Positions 1 to 6,049 of a stretch of DNA of 8,256 nt are shown one piece after another (position 1 is the stretch's first letter; each line of letters begins with the position of its first letter). The position numbers and the translations under genes were made by a program. The notes under the pieces are model-generated. The model saw only the letters and a program-made list of their open reading frames with translations, made no database searches and was not told where the DNA came from. This stretch comes from Magnetococcales bacterium (GTDB lineage Bacteria > Pseudomonadota > Magnetococcia > Magnetococcales > Magnetaquicoccaceae), in assembly GCA_015229095.1 (NCBI GenBank), contig JADGCE010000112.1, positions 1 to 8,256 of the forward strand, read 5' to 3'.

Positions 1-65
1 GCAACGCCGGTTTGCTGTTCAAGGGGTGGCATCCGATCCAATCCAGCGTGGTGAGCGGGGTGTGA
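1..65 (+). CDS. Possible 3' end of a truncated plus-strand gene, product unknown
   Basis: The first bases are GC-rich like the coding parts of the window and unlike the A+T-rich stretch that follows. The third plus frame is open from the window edge and ends at TGA 63-65, giving a tail that reads NAGLLFKGWHPIQSSVVSGV. The second frame is also open, to TAA 113-115, so the frame is not certain. I prefer the third frame because its stop lies inside a strong stem-loop that looks like a gene end. The remnant is too short to assign any function. Confidence 0.3.
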   Translation, partial: NAGLLFKGWHPIQSSVVSGV

Positions 66-85
66 GGATGCCCGCCACCACGCTG
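44..85 (+). terminator. Long stem-loop at the end of the truncated gene, possible terminator
   Basis: CAGCGTGGTG (44-53) is perfectly complementary to CACCACGCTG (76-85). The helix continues past a single bulged A54 with GCGGG (55-59) pairing CCCGC (71-75), closing an 11-nt loop (60-70). This gives 15 base pairs, mostly G-C. The TGA of the partial gene lies in the loop. No T-tract follows (next bases ACCGGCAGAG), so it is not a textbook intrinsic terminator. It could protect a 3' end, act with Rho, or be a repeat-type palindrome. Confidence 0.45.
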
Positions 86-253
86 ACCGGCAGAGATTCC
101 CCCCACATCAAGTAATTGCATGCATCACAATAAGTAATATTACCTAAACACCTACACTGCCCGCATAAGATTACGCTAATAATATATCGACGATAATTAT
201 TTACAATTTTACAATGATTTGCATCAATTGGAGGTTGGACAAAATAAAGAGAC

Positions 254-281
254 TTGACACTTTTTGTATATCTGTTATAGA
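254..281 (+). promoter_or_regulatory. Sigma-70-like promoter for the lipoprotein operon
   Basis: A perfect -35 hexamer TTGACA (254-259) is followed by a 16-nt spacer and TATAGA (276-281), which matches TATAAT at four of six positions. The surroundings are A+T-rich and the element points at the two lipoprotein genes. The expected transcription start is about 288. This is the best promoter-like sequence I found in the window. It is a prediction from consensus only. Confidence 0.5.
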
Positions 282-425
282 TTACAGGTACTTGTATGAC
301 ACTAATAAAATATTTTTATCCAACAATCACGATTGCCTGAGAATTTTTTTGCACGTATGAAATCGAGATGGGTTGTTGTAGGGGATCTCTGAGCGGTCTC
401 TCTGTACGGTGTTGTGGATGAGTTA

Positions 426-443
426 TGGACAAAGTGTTGTCCA
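426..443. promoter_or_regulatory. Perfect inverted repeat in the lipoprotein operon leader
   Basis: TGGACAA (426-432) and TTGTCCA (437-443) are perfect inverted copies separated by AGTG. The dyad lies between the predicted promoter and the start codon at 517. It could be a dimeric repressor or activator site if another promoter is used downstream, or an RNA hairpin in the leader. The regulator is unknown. Confidence 0.35.
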
Positions 444-516
444 CGGGTTGCGCACGGATGGCCCTGAGCGGGCTGGAGGGCTGTGCGTTTTTAAAAATCT
501 CTTTGGTGATAATAAA

Positions 517-1422
517 ATGAAAAAATCGCATACTGTTATCCCTCTGCTTGCCGCCCTGTTGCTGACCGGTTGTGGCGTGCCCCGATCCATGGGGGTCCGG
601 TCCGGGGTGGATCCCGAACGCCAGGATGAGGATGTACGTTTCCGCACCACTTATTACATGCGCATTATCGATGTCTGTGAAGAGACGCCTATCGTGAAAG
701 TGGCGCAGAAAAAGCTTTCTACATCAAAACAACTGACAGCAAAGGAGAAGAAGGCTGCTCAGAAGGCTCTACGAGCGGCTGTCCCACCGACTGCAAAACA
801 GACTGTGCTGTCCGATTCTCTGTACCGCTTCCGTATGACCGGCAAGTCAGGTGCCATGTCCACAAAAGTGCTCTTTGAATCAGGCACCCTCCCCAAGGAT
901 GTGATCGATCCCCTTTCCGATGCAGGACAAAAAATACTCTCCCACACGGTGGAGGGTCGTGCTGGCGTCGTGCAGAGCGATGCCAAGGGTGACGTGGTGG
1001 CCAAAAACCTTGCCGTGGATCAGGCGACCATCAAGCATTTGACCATTGAATCCATTACCGATTCAAAGGGCAATCCCATCAACCTGAGCGCCTTGCCTGC
1101 TGCCAAGCCCCAGAAGAGCTGTCCGACCGGGGTGGCACTGAAGCGGCAGTTTCAACTGCTCGGTCCACATGGCTATGCTCCTTTCGATGAAAATAAACGC
1201 CTGGTCATGGCCCTTTCCTCGGACGCATCACCCTTGATTGGATCGTTGACGCAGCTCCATGAATACAAACAGGGTGCCGGCAGTGAGCAGGCCATTGTCA
1301 CCAAAGAGCAGGTGACCCTCTTCCGCGCGCAGTCGGTCGCCATGGAAGAAATGGCATACATTGGCAAACGAAGTCCGAATCCCATCGAGAAGATACTGAA
1401 CTCTTTCAACGGGGCGGACTGA
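517..1422 (+). CDS. Predicted outer-membrane lipoprotein, uncharacterised (first of pair)
   Basis: This is a 301-residue protein. The N-terminus MKKSHTVIPLLAALLLTGCG is a textbook type II signal peptide: basic start, hydrophobic core, lipobox L16-T-G-C19. The residue after the Cys is Gly, not Asp, which fits sorting to the outer membrane. The start at 517 is chosen because it begins the signal peptide and is preceded six bases upstream by GGTGAT (505-510), complementary to the 16S rRNA 3' end; an in-frame ATG at 409 would bury the signal peptide. The mature part has an early segment DVRFRTTYYMRIIDVCEE, a Lys/Ala-rich stretch (about residues 62-86), then YRFRMTGKSGAMSTKVLFES. No transmembrane segment follows the signal. 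I do not recognise a named domain. The second lipoprotein gene follows after 58 bp, so the two probably form an operon and act together at the outer membrane (inference). Confidence 0.85.
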   Translation: MKKSHTVIPLLAALLLTGCGVPRSMGVRSGVDPERQDEDVRFRTTYYMRIIDVCEETPIVKVAQKKLSTSKQLTAKEKKAAQKALRAAVPPTAKQTVLSDSLYRFRMTGKSGAMSTKVLFESGTLPKDVIDPLSDAGQKILSHTVEGRAGVVQSDAKGDVVAKNLAVDQATIKHLTIESITDSKGNPINLSALPAAKPQKSCPTGVALKRQFQLLGPHGYAPFDENKRLVMALSSDASPLIGSLTQLHEYKQGAGSEQAIVTKEQVTLFRAQSVAMEEMAYIGKRSPNPIEKILNSFNGAD

Positions 1423-1470
1423 TCGCTGAACTGTGCGGACCATGCCTACTTCGACCATTCTTGTCATTAA

Positions 1471-1480
1471 GGAACGTTCC
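1471..1480. promoter_or_regulatory. Palindrome covering the ribosome binding site of the second lipoprotein gene
   Basis: GGAACGTTCC (1471-1480) is a perfect 10-base palindrome that includes the GGA of the Shine-Dalgarno sequence and abuts the ATG at 1481. As RNA it could only form a weak 3-bp hairpin with a 4-nt loop, but two messages or a protein dimer could bind it. Chance occurrence is quite possible. Confidence 0.2.
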
Positions 1481-2845
1481 ATGATTGACCGTATACGTTT
1501 GGGCTTGCTGCTCATCTTTTCCCTGGCCCTGCTCTCCGCCTGTGCTCCGGCGGCATCCATGCGGGTGGATGTCGATGTTTACAAAGGGCCTTTGTCAAAA
1601 AATATCAACCTGCAGTGGGGTGAACTGCTGGGAGTCGTGATCGAAGCAGAGGAGGGCTTTATAAGGCATTGCCGCAACTATGGTCTAACTGCATGTTCTG
1701 AACACGAGTCGCCCAGTGCGATTCCTTCTATCGGTTGTGCGGAAAATAGCTCTGGAAGCATAATAAAAAACAGAACCAACGCGCCTTATAAAAACTTTAA
1801 GATGTCTGAACATCTTGATAAAAGTGCTGAGCGACTTATCCACGAAAGTGCAGAAAACTTCCAAAAGGATTTGCATGCGTTGCAATCAACACTCCTCTGC
1901 ACAGACAGCACAGACAGCACAGACAGTGATGAAGAGAAGGCGGAGAAGGCCCTCGCAAGGAAAAAAGCCGCGCTCGTCGAAGCCGGTGCGTTGGCAGTAC
2001 AGATGAAGACGGTGGCAACCCAATTGGCGGGTTATTTCCTTATGGATGACTTTCCGGAAATGCACGGAAAAATCTCCGCTTTTTCCCACATGACTGATGA
2101 ATATGCCACACAGATTTATGCCCGTACCTCTGCGTTGTCTTTGCAGGAGTTGGATGATGTTCACCGCACACAGGTTCCGCTGAGCATACTGGTCGGCGAT
2201 GCCCGTGCCACAGATTTTGCGAATCTCTATGCGTGGAGCGATCCGAGTATTTCCGAAGATAAAAGGGCGGATCCTGTACGCATGTTTGAGCGTCTTTATG
2301 CCGATCATTATTGGTCAAATATCAATACCGTCCATGCTACCGGGTTGGACAAAACCCAGATCGCCTTTGTGCGGGACGAACTCGGCAACTGGGATCTCAA
2401 AAGCTTTGCAAGCGATCCATCCGAGTTGGTGAATGCCTATCGGAAAATGGCCCTGACCGGCATTACGGCGGCCACAGATGCCATCGCCGCTTATATGACT
2501 GCCGGTGCCTCTGCGGCTGGCAAGGATGTCAGTAAGCTGTTGACATCGGTCAATACGCTGATGGAACCCAACAATCCCCAGGCAAAATTTGTTCAGAATG
2601 CAGCCAACACACAACGCCTGCGTGCGCAGAAGGAACTGGAGACGTTGCGCGATGAAAACAAGGATGTTGCCTGTGACAAAGCCGAAATGGCAGGACGCTG
2701 CAAGGAAGCCATCGAGAAGGCTGTGCAGATTCTTGCAAAATATCATGTGGCACTGGACACCCTGAGCAGCAAACCAGTCACACCGGCCTTGCCAACAGTT
2801 CTGCCGGCTGTGCCGACAGCTCTACCGGCTGTGCCGAAACCGTAA
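1481..2845 (+). CDS. Predicted outer-membrane lipoprotein, uncharacterised (second of pair)
   Basis: This 454-residue protein starts at ATG 1481, preceded by TAAGGAA (1468-1474) at good spacing. An upstream in-frame ATG at 1442 and the earlier frame opening at 1433 lack this and would displace the signal peptide. The N-terminus MIDRIRLGLLLIFSLALLSAC carries a lipobox L18-S-A-C21 followed by Ala, which suggests outer-membrane sorting. The mature start (VDVYKGPLSKNINLQWGELLG) looks conserved in style. The middle contains FERLYADHYWSNINTV (269-284) and GNWDLKSF (302-309), aromatic-rich and probably the family core. Residues from about 365 to 420 are charged and helical, possibly coiled coil. Two DNA-level repeats show in the protein: TDS three times at 141-149, and PTVLPAV/PTALPAV near the C-terminus (438-451). 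I cannot name a family. Its pairing with the preceding lipoprotein gene suggests a shared envelope role. Confidence 0.85.
   Translation: MIDRIRLGLLLIFSLALLSACAPAASMRVDVDVYKGPLSKNINLQWGELLGVVIEAEEGFIRHCRNYGLTACSEHESPSAIPSIGCAENSSGSIIKNRTNAPYKNFKMSEHLDKSAERLIHESAENFQKDLHALQSTLLCTDSTDSTDSDEEKAEKALARKKAALVEAGALAVQMKTVATQLAGYFLMDDFPEMHGKISAFSHMTDEYATQIYARTSALSLQELDDVHRTQVPLSILVGDARATDFANLYAWSDPSISEDKRADPVRMFERLYADHYWSNINTVHATGLDKTQIAFVRDELGNWDLKSFASDPSELVNAYRKMALTGITAATDAIAAYMTAGASAAGKDVSKLLTSVNTLMEPNNPQAKFVQNAANTQRLRAQKELETLRDENKDVACDKAEMAGRCKEAIEKAVQILAKYHVALDTLSSKPVTPALPTVLPAVPTALPAVPKP
1901..1927 (+). repeat. 9-bp tandem repeat, three copies, in frame
   Basis: ACAGACAGC is repeated at 1901-1909, 1910-1918 and 1919-1927; the last copy ends in T. 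Because the unit is nine bases it adds or removes Thr-Asp-Ser triplets without shifting the frame of the second lipoprotein, giving TDSTDSTDS followed by an acidic/Lys-rich segment. It probably lies in a flexible linker and may vary in copy number between strains. Confidence 0.85.
2795..2836 (+). repeat. 21-bp tandem repeat, two copies, encoding a Pro-rich tail
   Basis: Two adjacent 21-bp units (2795-2815 and 2816-2836) differ at only two positions. They encode the heptapeptides TVLPAVP and TALPAVP at the C-terminus of the second lipoprotein, directly before the final KP and the stop codon. A Pro/Ala-rich extended tail is common in envelope proteins that span or touch the cell wall; that role here is inference. 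Confidence 0.75.
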
Positions 2846-2854
2846 AAAACGGTT
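2838..2854. terminator. Weak hairpin between convergent genes, possible bidirectional terminator
   Basis: AACCG (2838-2842) pairs with CGGTT (2850-2854) around a TAAAAAA loop, spanning the stop codon of the second lipoprotein gene. The convergent mutY stop begins only 28 bp away, so both transcripts must end in this area. There is no run of T after the stem in either direction; the six A/T bases are in the loop. It is the only candidate I see in this gap and a weak one. Confidence 0.25.
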
Positions 2855-2873
2855 CTGTCTGCCGCGTCGACCG

Positions 2874-3998
2874 TCAGTGATTTTCCGGCGATGCCGTGGG
2901 CGGTTCCAGCAGCCGTAATATTTTGCGATGCAGCGTGGCACAGGGCAGTGTGTGCCACGCTGCACGCGGAAGCCAGCGCACTGTTTGATAACCCGCCTCG
3001 TTCCCCACTCCCTCCCCCTCCTCCCCCAGCCATTGGCAAACAAACGGGTAAAGCGTCAGATGAAAATGGGTAAAGGTGTGCTGCACCGGGGGCAGGGGTT
3101 GGGGAAGGGTGGTGTGCAGATTGAACCGTTGCGCGATCCGCTGCGCAACGCTTTGTGGCTCCAGGGGCAGCATCTCTGCATCGTCCATTGCCAGGGTGGG
3201 AGGCTCCCACAACCCCGCCAGCAATCCCTGGGCAGGTCGCTGACAGAGCAATAGTTGCCGGTTTTTATCAAAAATCAATGCCGCCACCCCCCTGCGACGG
3301 GGCTTGCCGGGTCGAGGAACCACCACCGGAAAGGAGGCGACAGCCGCCAATCGGTGCGCTTGACAATGCTCCTGCCAGGGACAGCGGAGACAGTCCGGTT
3401 GGCTGCGAGTGCACAGTGTGGCTCCCAGATCCATGATGGCTTGCGCGTAGTCCCCTGGCCTTTGACGGGGGGTCAACTGGCGGGCCACGCTCCACAACAC
3501 CTGCTGCGCCCTGCTGCTGTTCAACGGGTGCGGAAAAGCCAACAAACGGGCCAAGACCCGCTTGACGTTACCATCCAGAATGGCGTGGGGCTGGTCGCGG
3601 CCAATGGCAAGGATCGCCGCTGCCGTGCTGGGCCCGATGCCCGGCAGTCCCAACCACCCCTCCAACTCCTCAGGCAGTCCCCCTCCCCGTGCGACCAATC
3701 GTTGCGCAGCACGATGCAGGTGCTGCGCCCGTCGATAATAACCCAGCCCTTGCCACGCCAGCAAAACGGCCTCTTCCGTGCTCCCGGCCAAGCTCTCTAC
3801 CGTCGGAAAACGGGCCAAAAAACGGGGATAGTAGGACAATACCGTTGCCACCCCGGTCTGCTGCAACATGATTTCCGACACCCACAACCGATACAGATCC
3901 CGTTCTCCCCGCCAGGGCAATTGCCGCCCCTGCCGATCATAAAAGCCCAACAATTGCCCGGCCATCCTCACACCATCCAGCTCCCCTACTCCCGCCAT
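2874..3998 (-). CDS. mutY: Adenine DNA glycosylase MutY
   Basis: MutY removes adenine mispaired with 8-oxoguanine or guanine, the key step after oxidative damage that prevents G:C to T:A changes. The 374-residue product aligns along its length with the E. coli enzyme (350 residues) as I remember it. The catalytic Glu is E42 in SEIMLQQTGVATV, the helix-hairpin-helix is LPGIGPSTAAAIL (118-130) with the MutY-type Ser124, and the catalytic Asp is D142 in ILDGNVKRVLAR. The 4Fe-4S ligands are C196, C203, C206 and C212 (spacing 6-2-5). A Nudix-like C-terminal domain that reads 8-oxoG spans roughly 228-365 and contains QHTFTHFHL (306-314). The start at 3998 has a strong upstream GGGGAGGG; Met12 lacks a well-spaced site. 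The gene overlaps the tonB-like stop by 13 bp and is last in the operon. Confidence 0.97.
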   Translation of the reverse strand: MAGVGELDGVRMAGQLLGFYDRQGRQLPWRGERDLYRLWVSEIMLQQTGVATVLSYYPRFLARFPTVESLAGSTEEAVLLAWQGLGYYRRAQHLHRAAQRLVARGGGLPEELEGWLGLPGIGPSTAAAILAIGRDQPHAILDGNVKRVLARLLAFPHPLNSSRAQQVLWSVARQLTPRQRPGDYAQAIMDLGATLCTRSQPDCLRCPWQEHCQAHRLAAVASFPVVVPRPGKPRRRGVAALIFDKNRQLLLCQRPAQGLLAGLWEPPTLAMDDAEMLPLEPQSVAQRIAQRFNLHTTLPQPLPPVQHTFTHFHLTLYPFVCQWLGEEGEGVGNEAGYQTVRWLPRAAWHTLPCATLHRKILRLLEPPTASPENH

Positions 3999-4990
3999 GG
4001 CGTTCCCTCCCCACGGCGGATGTATTCAAAGGTGGCTCGAATCGTCAACCGTTCCAGGCTCCAATCCTCTGGAAAGGGCATGAAAGGGGCTATTTTGTGT
4101 ACCGCATCCAATGCCGTATCATCGAGTATGGCCGCATTGGAAGAGCGGATCACCTGTGCGTTCAACAATTGACCATCGCGCTGGATGGTAAAGGTCAGGG
4201 TAACATTGCCCGATAATTTATTGCGCTTGGCCTCGGCAGGATAGATCCAGGCCGCTTCGATGCGCTGTTTGACATGGGCAAAATAGGAGGCGTAGCGCAC
4301 TTGACGGGTATTGAGATCCACCACCTCTTCTTCCCGCTGCATGGAGCGACTCTGGATGGCTCGGTTGAGATCCCAACGAGACAAATTTTCTACCGAAGGG
4401 GTCAGATTCAACTCCGCTGGTGGCGTATTACTCGGCTTGCCAGGCCTGCTTTTGCTGGGCGATTGGGCCTGGTGCCGCCTGGGTTGTGGAGACTCCTGCT
4501 CCGGGGAATGGCTCTCCCGGTCGCTGCTCTCGACAGCGTGTGGCGATGGCAGCGTCGCCTGGGGGGCGATTGTGGCGGGAACAGGCTGCTCATCCGGTTG
4601 GGGAGAGAGAGGCTTGGCCACAGCGGCTTTTTGCAGAGGTTTGGGCTGTGCCGGTCTGGCCATGGGTTTGGGAACGGCGACAGCCTCGACCGGAACATTC
4701 GATGCCTCCGTCGCAGAGGCCATCGGGGCCGGGGTCGGGAGAGCCGGTATGTTGGGCGGCATGGCGCGCCCGGATTGCGCCCTCTGGTTGGCCTCAGCAA
4801 CCGCATCAACCTGTTCTGGCTCCGGTTCCGGTTGGGGGGGCAGGGTGATCAGGTGAACCATGGTCACCGGTTCCGCAAAGTCCGGCACAGAGGAGTCCAG
4901 TGTCCACCAAACGATCCCCAAAGGCAGCAACAGGTGCATCAGTATGGCAAGCCCCAGGGAGAGGATAAAGCGTTTTTGACGGGCATTCAT
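3986..4990 (-). CDS. TonB-like energy transducer
   Basis: The 334-residue protein has the TonB plan. A short basic N-terminus is followed by one membrane anchor (about 8-29, FILSLGLAILMHLLLPLGIV, with a His at 19 where TonB anchors often have one). A long Pro/Glu/Lys-rich spacer (about 50-195) could cross the periplasm. The C-terminal TonB domain (about 240-325) contains AAWIYPAEAKRNKLSGNVTL, then RDGQLLNAQVIRSSN and the closing hydrophobic strand. TonB proteins pass inner-membrane proton-motive energy to outer-membrane receptors with ExbB/ExbD, neither of which is here. The start at 4990 is set by GGGAG eight bases upstream and by a 4-bp ATGA overlap with the preceding gene; the open frame further upstream is an out-of-frame reading of that gene. 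A specialised TonB paralogue serving the neighbouring redox module is possible but unproven. Confidence 0.9.
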   Translation of the reverse strand: MNARQKRFILSLGLAILMHLLLPLGIVWWTLDSSVPDFAEPVTMVHLITLPPQPEPEPEQVDAVAEANQRAQSGRAMPPNIPALPTPAPMASATEASNVPVEAVAVPKPMARPAQPKPLQKAAVAKPLSPQPDEQPVPATIAPQATLPSPHAVESSDRESHSPEQESPQPRRHQAQSPSKSRPGKPSNTPPAELNLTPSVENLSRWDLNRAIQSRSMQREEEVVDLNTRQVRYASYFAHVKQRIEAAWIYPAEAKRNKLSGNVTLTFTIQRDGQLLNAQVIRSSNAAILDDTALDAVHKIAPFMPFPEDWSLERLTIRATFEYIRRGEGTPWRE

Positions 4991-5562
4991 CTTTTCTCTC
5001 CCAACAGGGTAAAGCGCGCCAACCGTTCCAGGATCAAAAAGGCCAGAAGGCCATTGATGATACCCGTCGCCCAAGCCCCCAGCAAAAACCAAGGCAGCGC
5101 GAGAAAAATACCCGCGTGTCCGATAATCAAAAACCATGCGCACAGCACCTGGCAACTGATATGGGCCATGGAGGCCAGCAGAGAGACCCCCACGACGCCA
5201 AAACCGCCCAGAACACGCCTCTGTGCAGAGGGTTCTGCGGTACAGGAGGAGCGCCCGGAGAGCAACCCCAGGGTAAGCACAGCGCCCATGGCACCTGATA
5301 CACTCAGAAAAAAAGTGGGAGACAAAAAGGTTCCCAAAGCGATGGAACCCACCAGTACCCGAATCAGAGCAACCCCGGCAGCTGCCTGCCAGCCCAGCCG
5401 AAAAAAGGCTACCAAGGTAAAGGTGTTGGCCAAGCCCGGTTTGAACCAGGGGCCCAGACCGGGCAAAGCGGCTTCCAGCAGGTGGGTGCCCACAGCGGCC
5501 GCTGCAAGATAGGAGATCAACAACTGCCGACGGGGTTGGGGAATGGCGTCGTTGTCGCTCAT
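4987..5562 (-). CDS. Gx transporter family membrane protein (heptaprenyl diphosphate synthase component I-like; EetB-like)
   Basis: This is a 191-residue polytopic membrane protein with roughly five or six hydrophobic segments across nearly the whole length. Family signatures are LPGLGPWFKPGLANTFTL (about 33-50), IRVLVGS (67-73) and GTFLSP (77-82). The family (Pfam Hpre_diP_synt_I, now often called Gx transporter) was first named after a quinone side-chain synthase subunit. It resembles ECF-type substrate-binding membrane proteins, and from memory its member EetB belongs to flavin-based electron transfer loci. The actual substrate is unknown. It starts at 5562 in a 4-bp ATGA overlap with the NusG-like gene and has no good Shine-Dalgarno, so translation is probably coupled to that gene. 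It ends in another ATGA overlap with the tonB-like gene. Confidence 0.88.
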   Translation of the reverse strand: MSDNDAIPQPRRQLLISYLAAAAVGTHLLEAALPGLGPWFKPGLANTFTLVAFFRLGWQAAAGVALIRVLVGSIALGTFLSPTFFLSVSGAMGAVLTLGLLSGRSSCTAEPSAQRRVLGGFGVVGVSLLASMAHISCQVLCAWFLIIGHAGIFLALPWFLLGAWATGIINGLLAFLILERLARFTLLGEKR

Positions 5563-5972
5563 CGGCTGATGGCATCCAAGCCGTTCGTTGACGTTTGGGC
5601 GCCGTTTTCTCCGGTCACGCGGAGCAGGATATCACAGGGCACGCAAGCCACCATGGCACCGGCACGAGATATCCAGCCACTGCGGGTTCCGATCATACGC
5701 GGGCTTGCATATTCCAACAGACGCACCCGACCCTCCTGCACCTGCACAGCCACTTCACCCAACGCTCCCTGCACCTTGACCACCTGATTGCGGCTCAATG
5801 GCAGGCGCAACACAATCTCGTTATGCCGCTCGACAATGACCTCCTCCCCAGCCGGGCGCCGAAACAGATAAACGGCCAAACTGCCAATCAGCAGCGCACT
5901 CAGCAGGATAAGCCAGCGATCCGACAGCGTGGTTGCCCGCCACAACAGGGCATTTTCTTTATTGCTCACCAT
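5559..5972 (-). CDS. NusG domain II-containing membrane-anchored protein (EetA-like)
   Basis: The 137-residue protein has one transmembrane anchor (about 20-37, WLILLSALLIGSLAVYLF) and then a small beta-rich domain of the NusG_II family. Recognisable parts are LPLSRNQVVKVQGALGEVAV (57-76), the GWIS turn (99-102) and the VACVPCDILLRV strand (108-119). It is not the transcription factor NusG; only the second domain is shared. Such proteins are usually encoded beside Gx transporters and ApbE or Rnf genes. The pair of cysteines that in my memory precedes GWIS in many members (S-x-C-P-x-x-x-C) is absent: the segment here is ASPRMIGTRSGWIS. The start may be ATG 5972 or GTG 5969: AGAGG lies three bases from the first and six from the second, so the GTG may be the real start, shortening the protein by one residue. 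Confidence 0.85.
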   Translation of the reverse strand: MVSNKENALLWRATTLSDRWLILLSALLIGSLAVYLFRRPAGEEVIVERHNEIVLRLPLSRNQVVKVQGALGEVAVQVQEGRVRLLEYASPRMIGTRSGWISRAGAMVACVPCDILLRVTGENGAQTSTNGLDAISR

Positions 5973-6049
5973 GATCCTCTGTCGTGGTTTGCCCAGGCCG
6001 AAGGCTCCAATTCCGGAGGGGGGGAAGAGAAGCGGCGGCGGTATGCGGC
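5973..6049 (-). other. 77-bp gap between apbE and the NusG-like gene
   Basis: This is the only real intergenic gap inside the minus-strand operon. On the minus strand it has a pyrimidine-rich run including seven Cs (complement of 6018-6024) and then a Shine-Dalgarno-like AGAGG before the NusG-like start. I see no convincing terminator or promoter. The C-run is a homopolymer that could be variable or error-prone in sequencing, but it lies outside both reading frames as called. Confidence 0.5.

Larger units (their letters stand above)
86..516. other. Gene-free A+T-rich leader region upstream of the lipoprotein operon
   Basis: About 430 bases hold no convincing gene on either strand. From about 115 to 350 the sequence is markedly A+T-rich compared with the rest of the window. 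From about 365 it returns to higher GC. It contains a sigma-70-like promoter (254-281), a perfect dyad (426-443) and several sequences resembling DnaA boxes (for example TGTGGATGA at about 413-421). A frame open from 409 runs into the lipoprotein gene, but its first 36 residues do not look like protein and precede the true signal peptide. If the promoter is used, the first lipoprotein gene has a leader of roughly 230 nt, long enough for regulation. Confidence 0.6.

Noticed and set aside
296..340. 14-codon open frame (MTLIKYFYPTITIA) just after the promoter, as a leader peptide
   Set aside because: Its ATG would be only about eight bases from the predicted transcript start, with no ribosome binding site in the transcript. 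There is no run of regulatory codons and no attenuator-like alternative structure.
324..349. CAAT-CACG-ATTG followed by seven Ts as an intrinsic terminator
   Set aside because: The stem is only 4 bp and A+T-rich, and the T-run is six or more bases beyond it, so termination is unlikely.
3255..4172. 305-residue plus-strand open frame opposite mutY
   Set aside because: It lies entirely over a confident mutY and the tonB-like end. The predicted protein has no recognisable domain.
4274..5512. 412-residue open frame on the plus strand opposite the tonB-like and Gx genes
   Set aside because: It is antisense to two genes with clear family motifs and tight overlaps. Its translation is Arg/Gly-rich low-complexity without domains, as expected from GC-rich shadow frames.
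4991..5575. N-terminal extension of the tonB-like frame up to 5575
   Set aside because: The extra 195 residues are an out-of-frame reading of the Gx-transporter gene. The true start at 4990 has a ribosome binding site and begins the membrane anchor.
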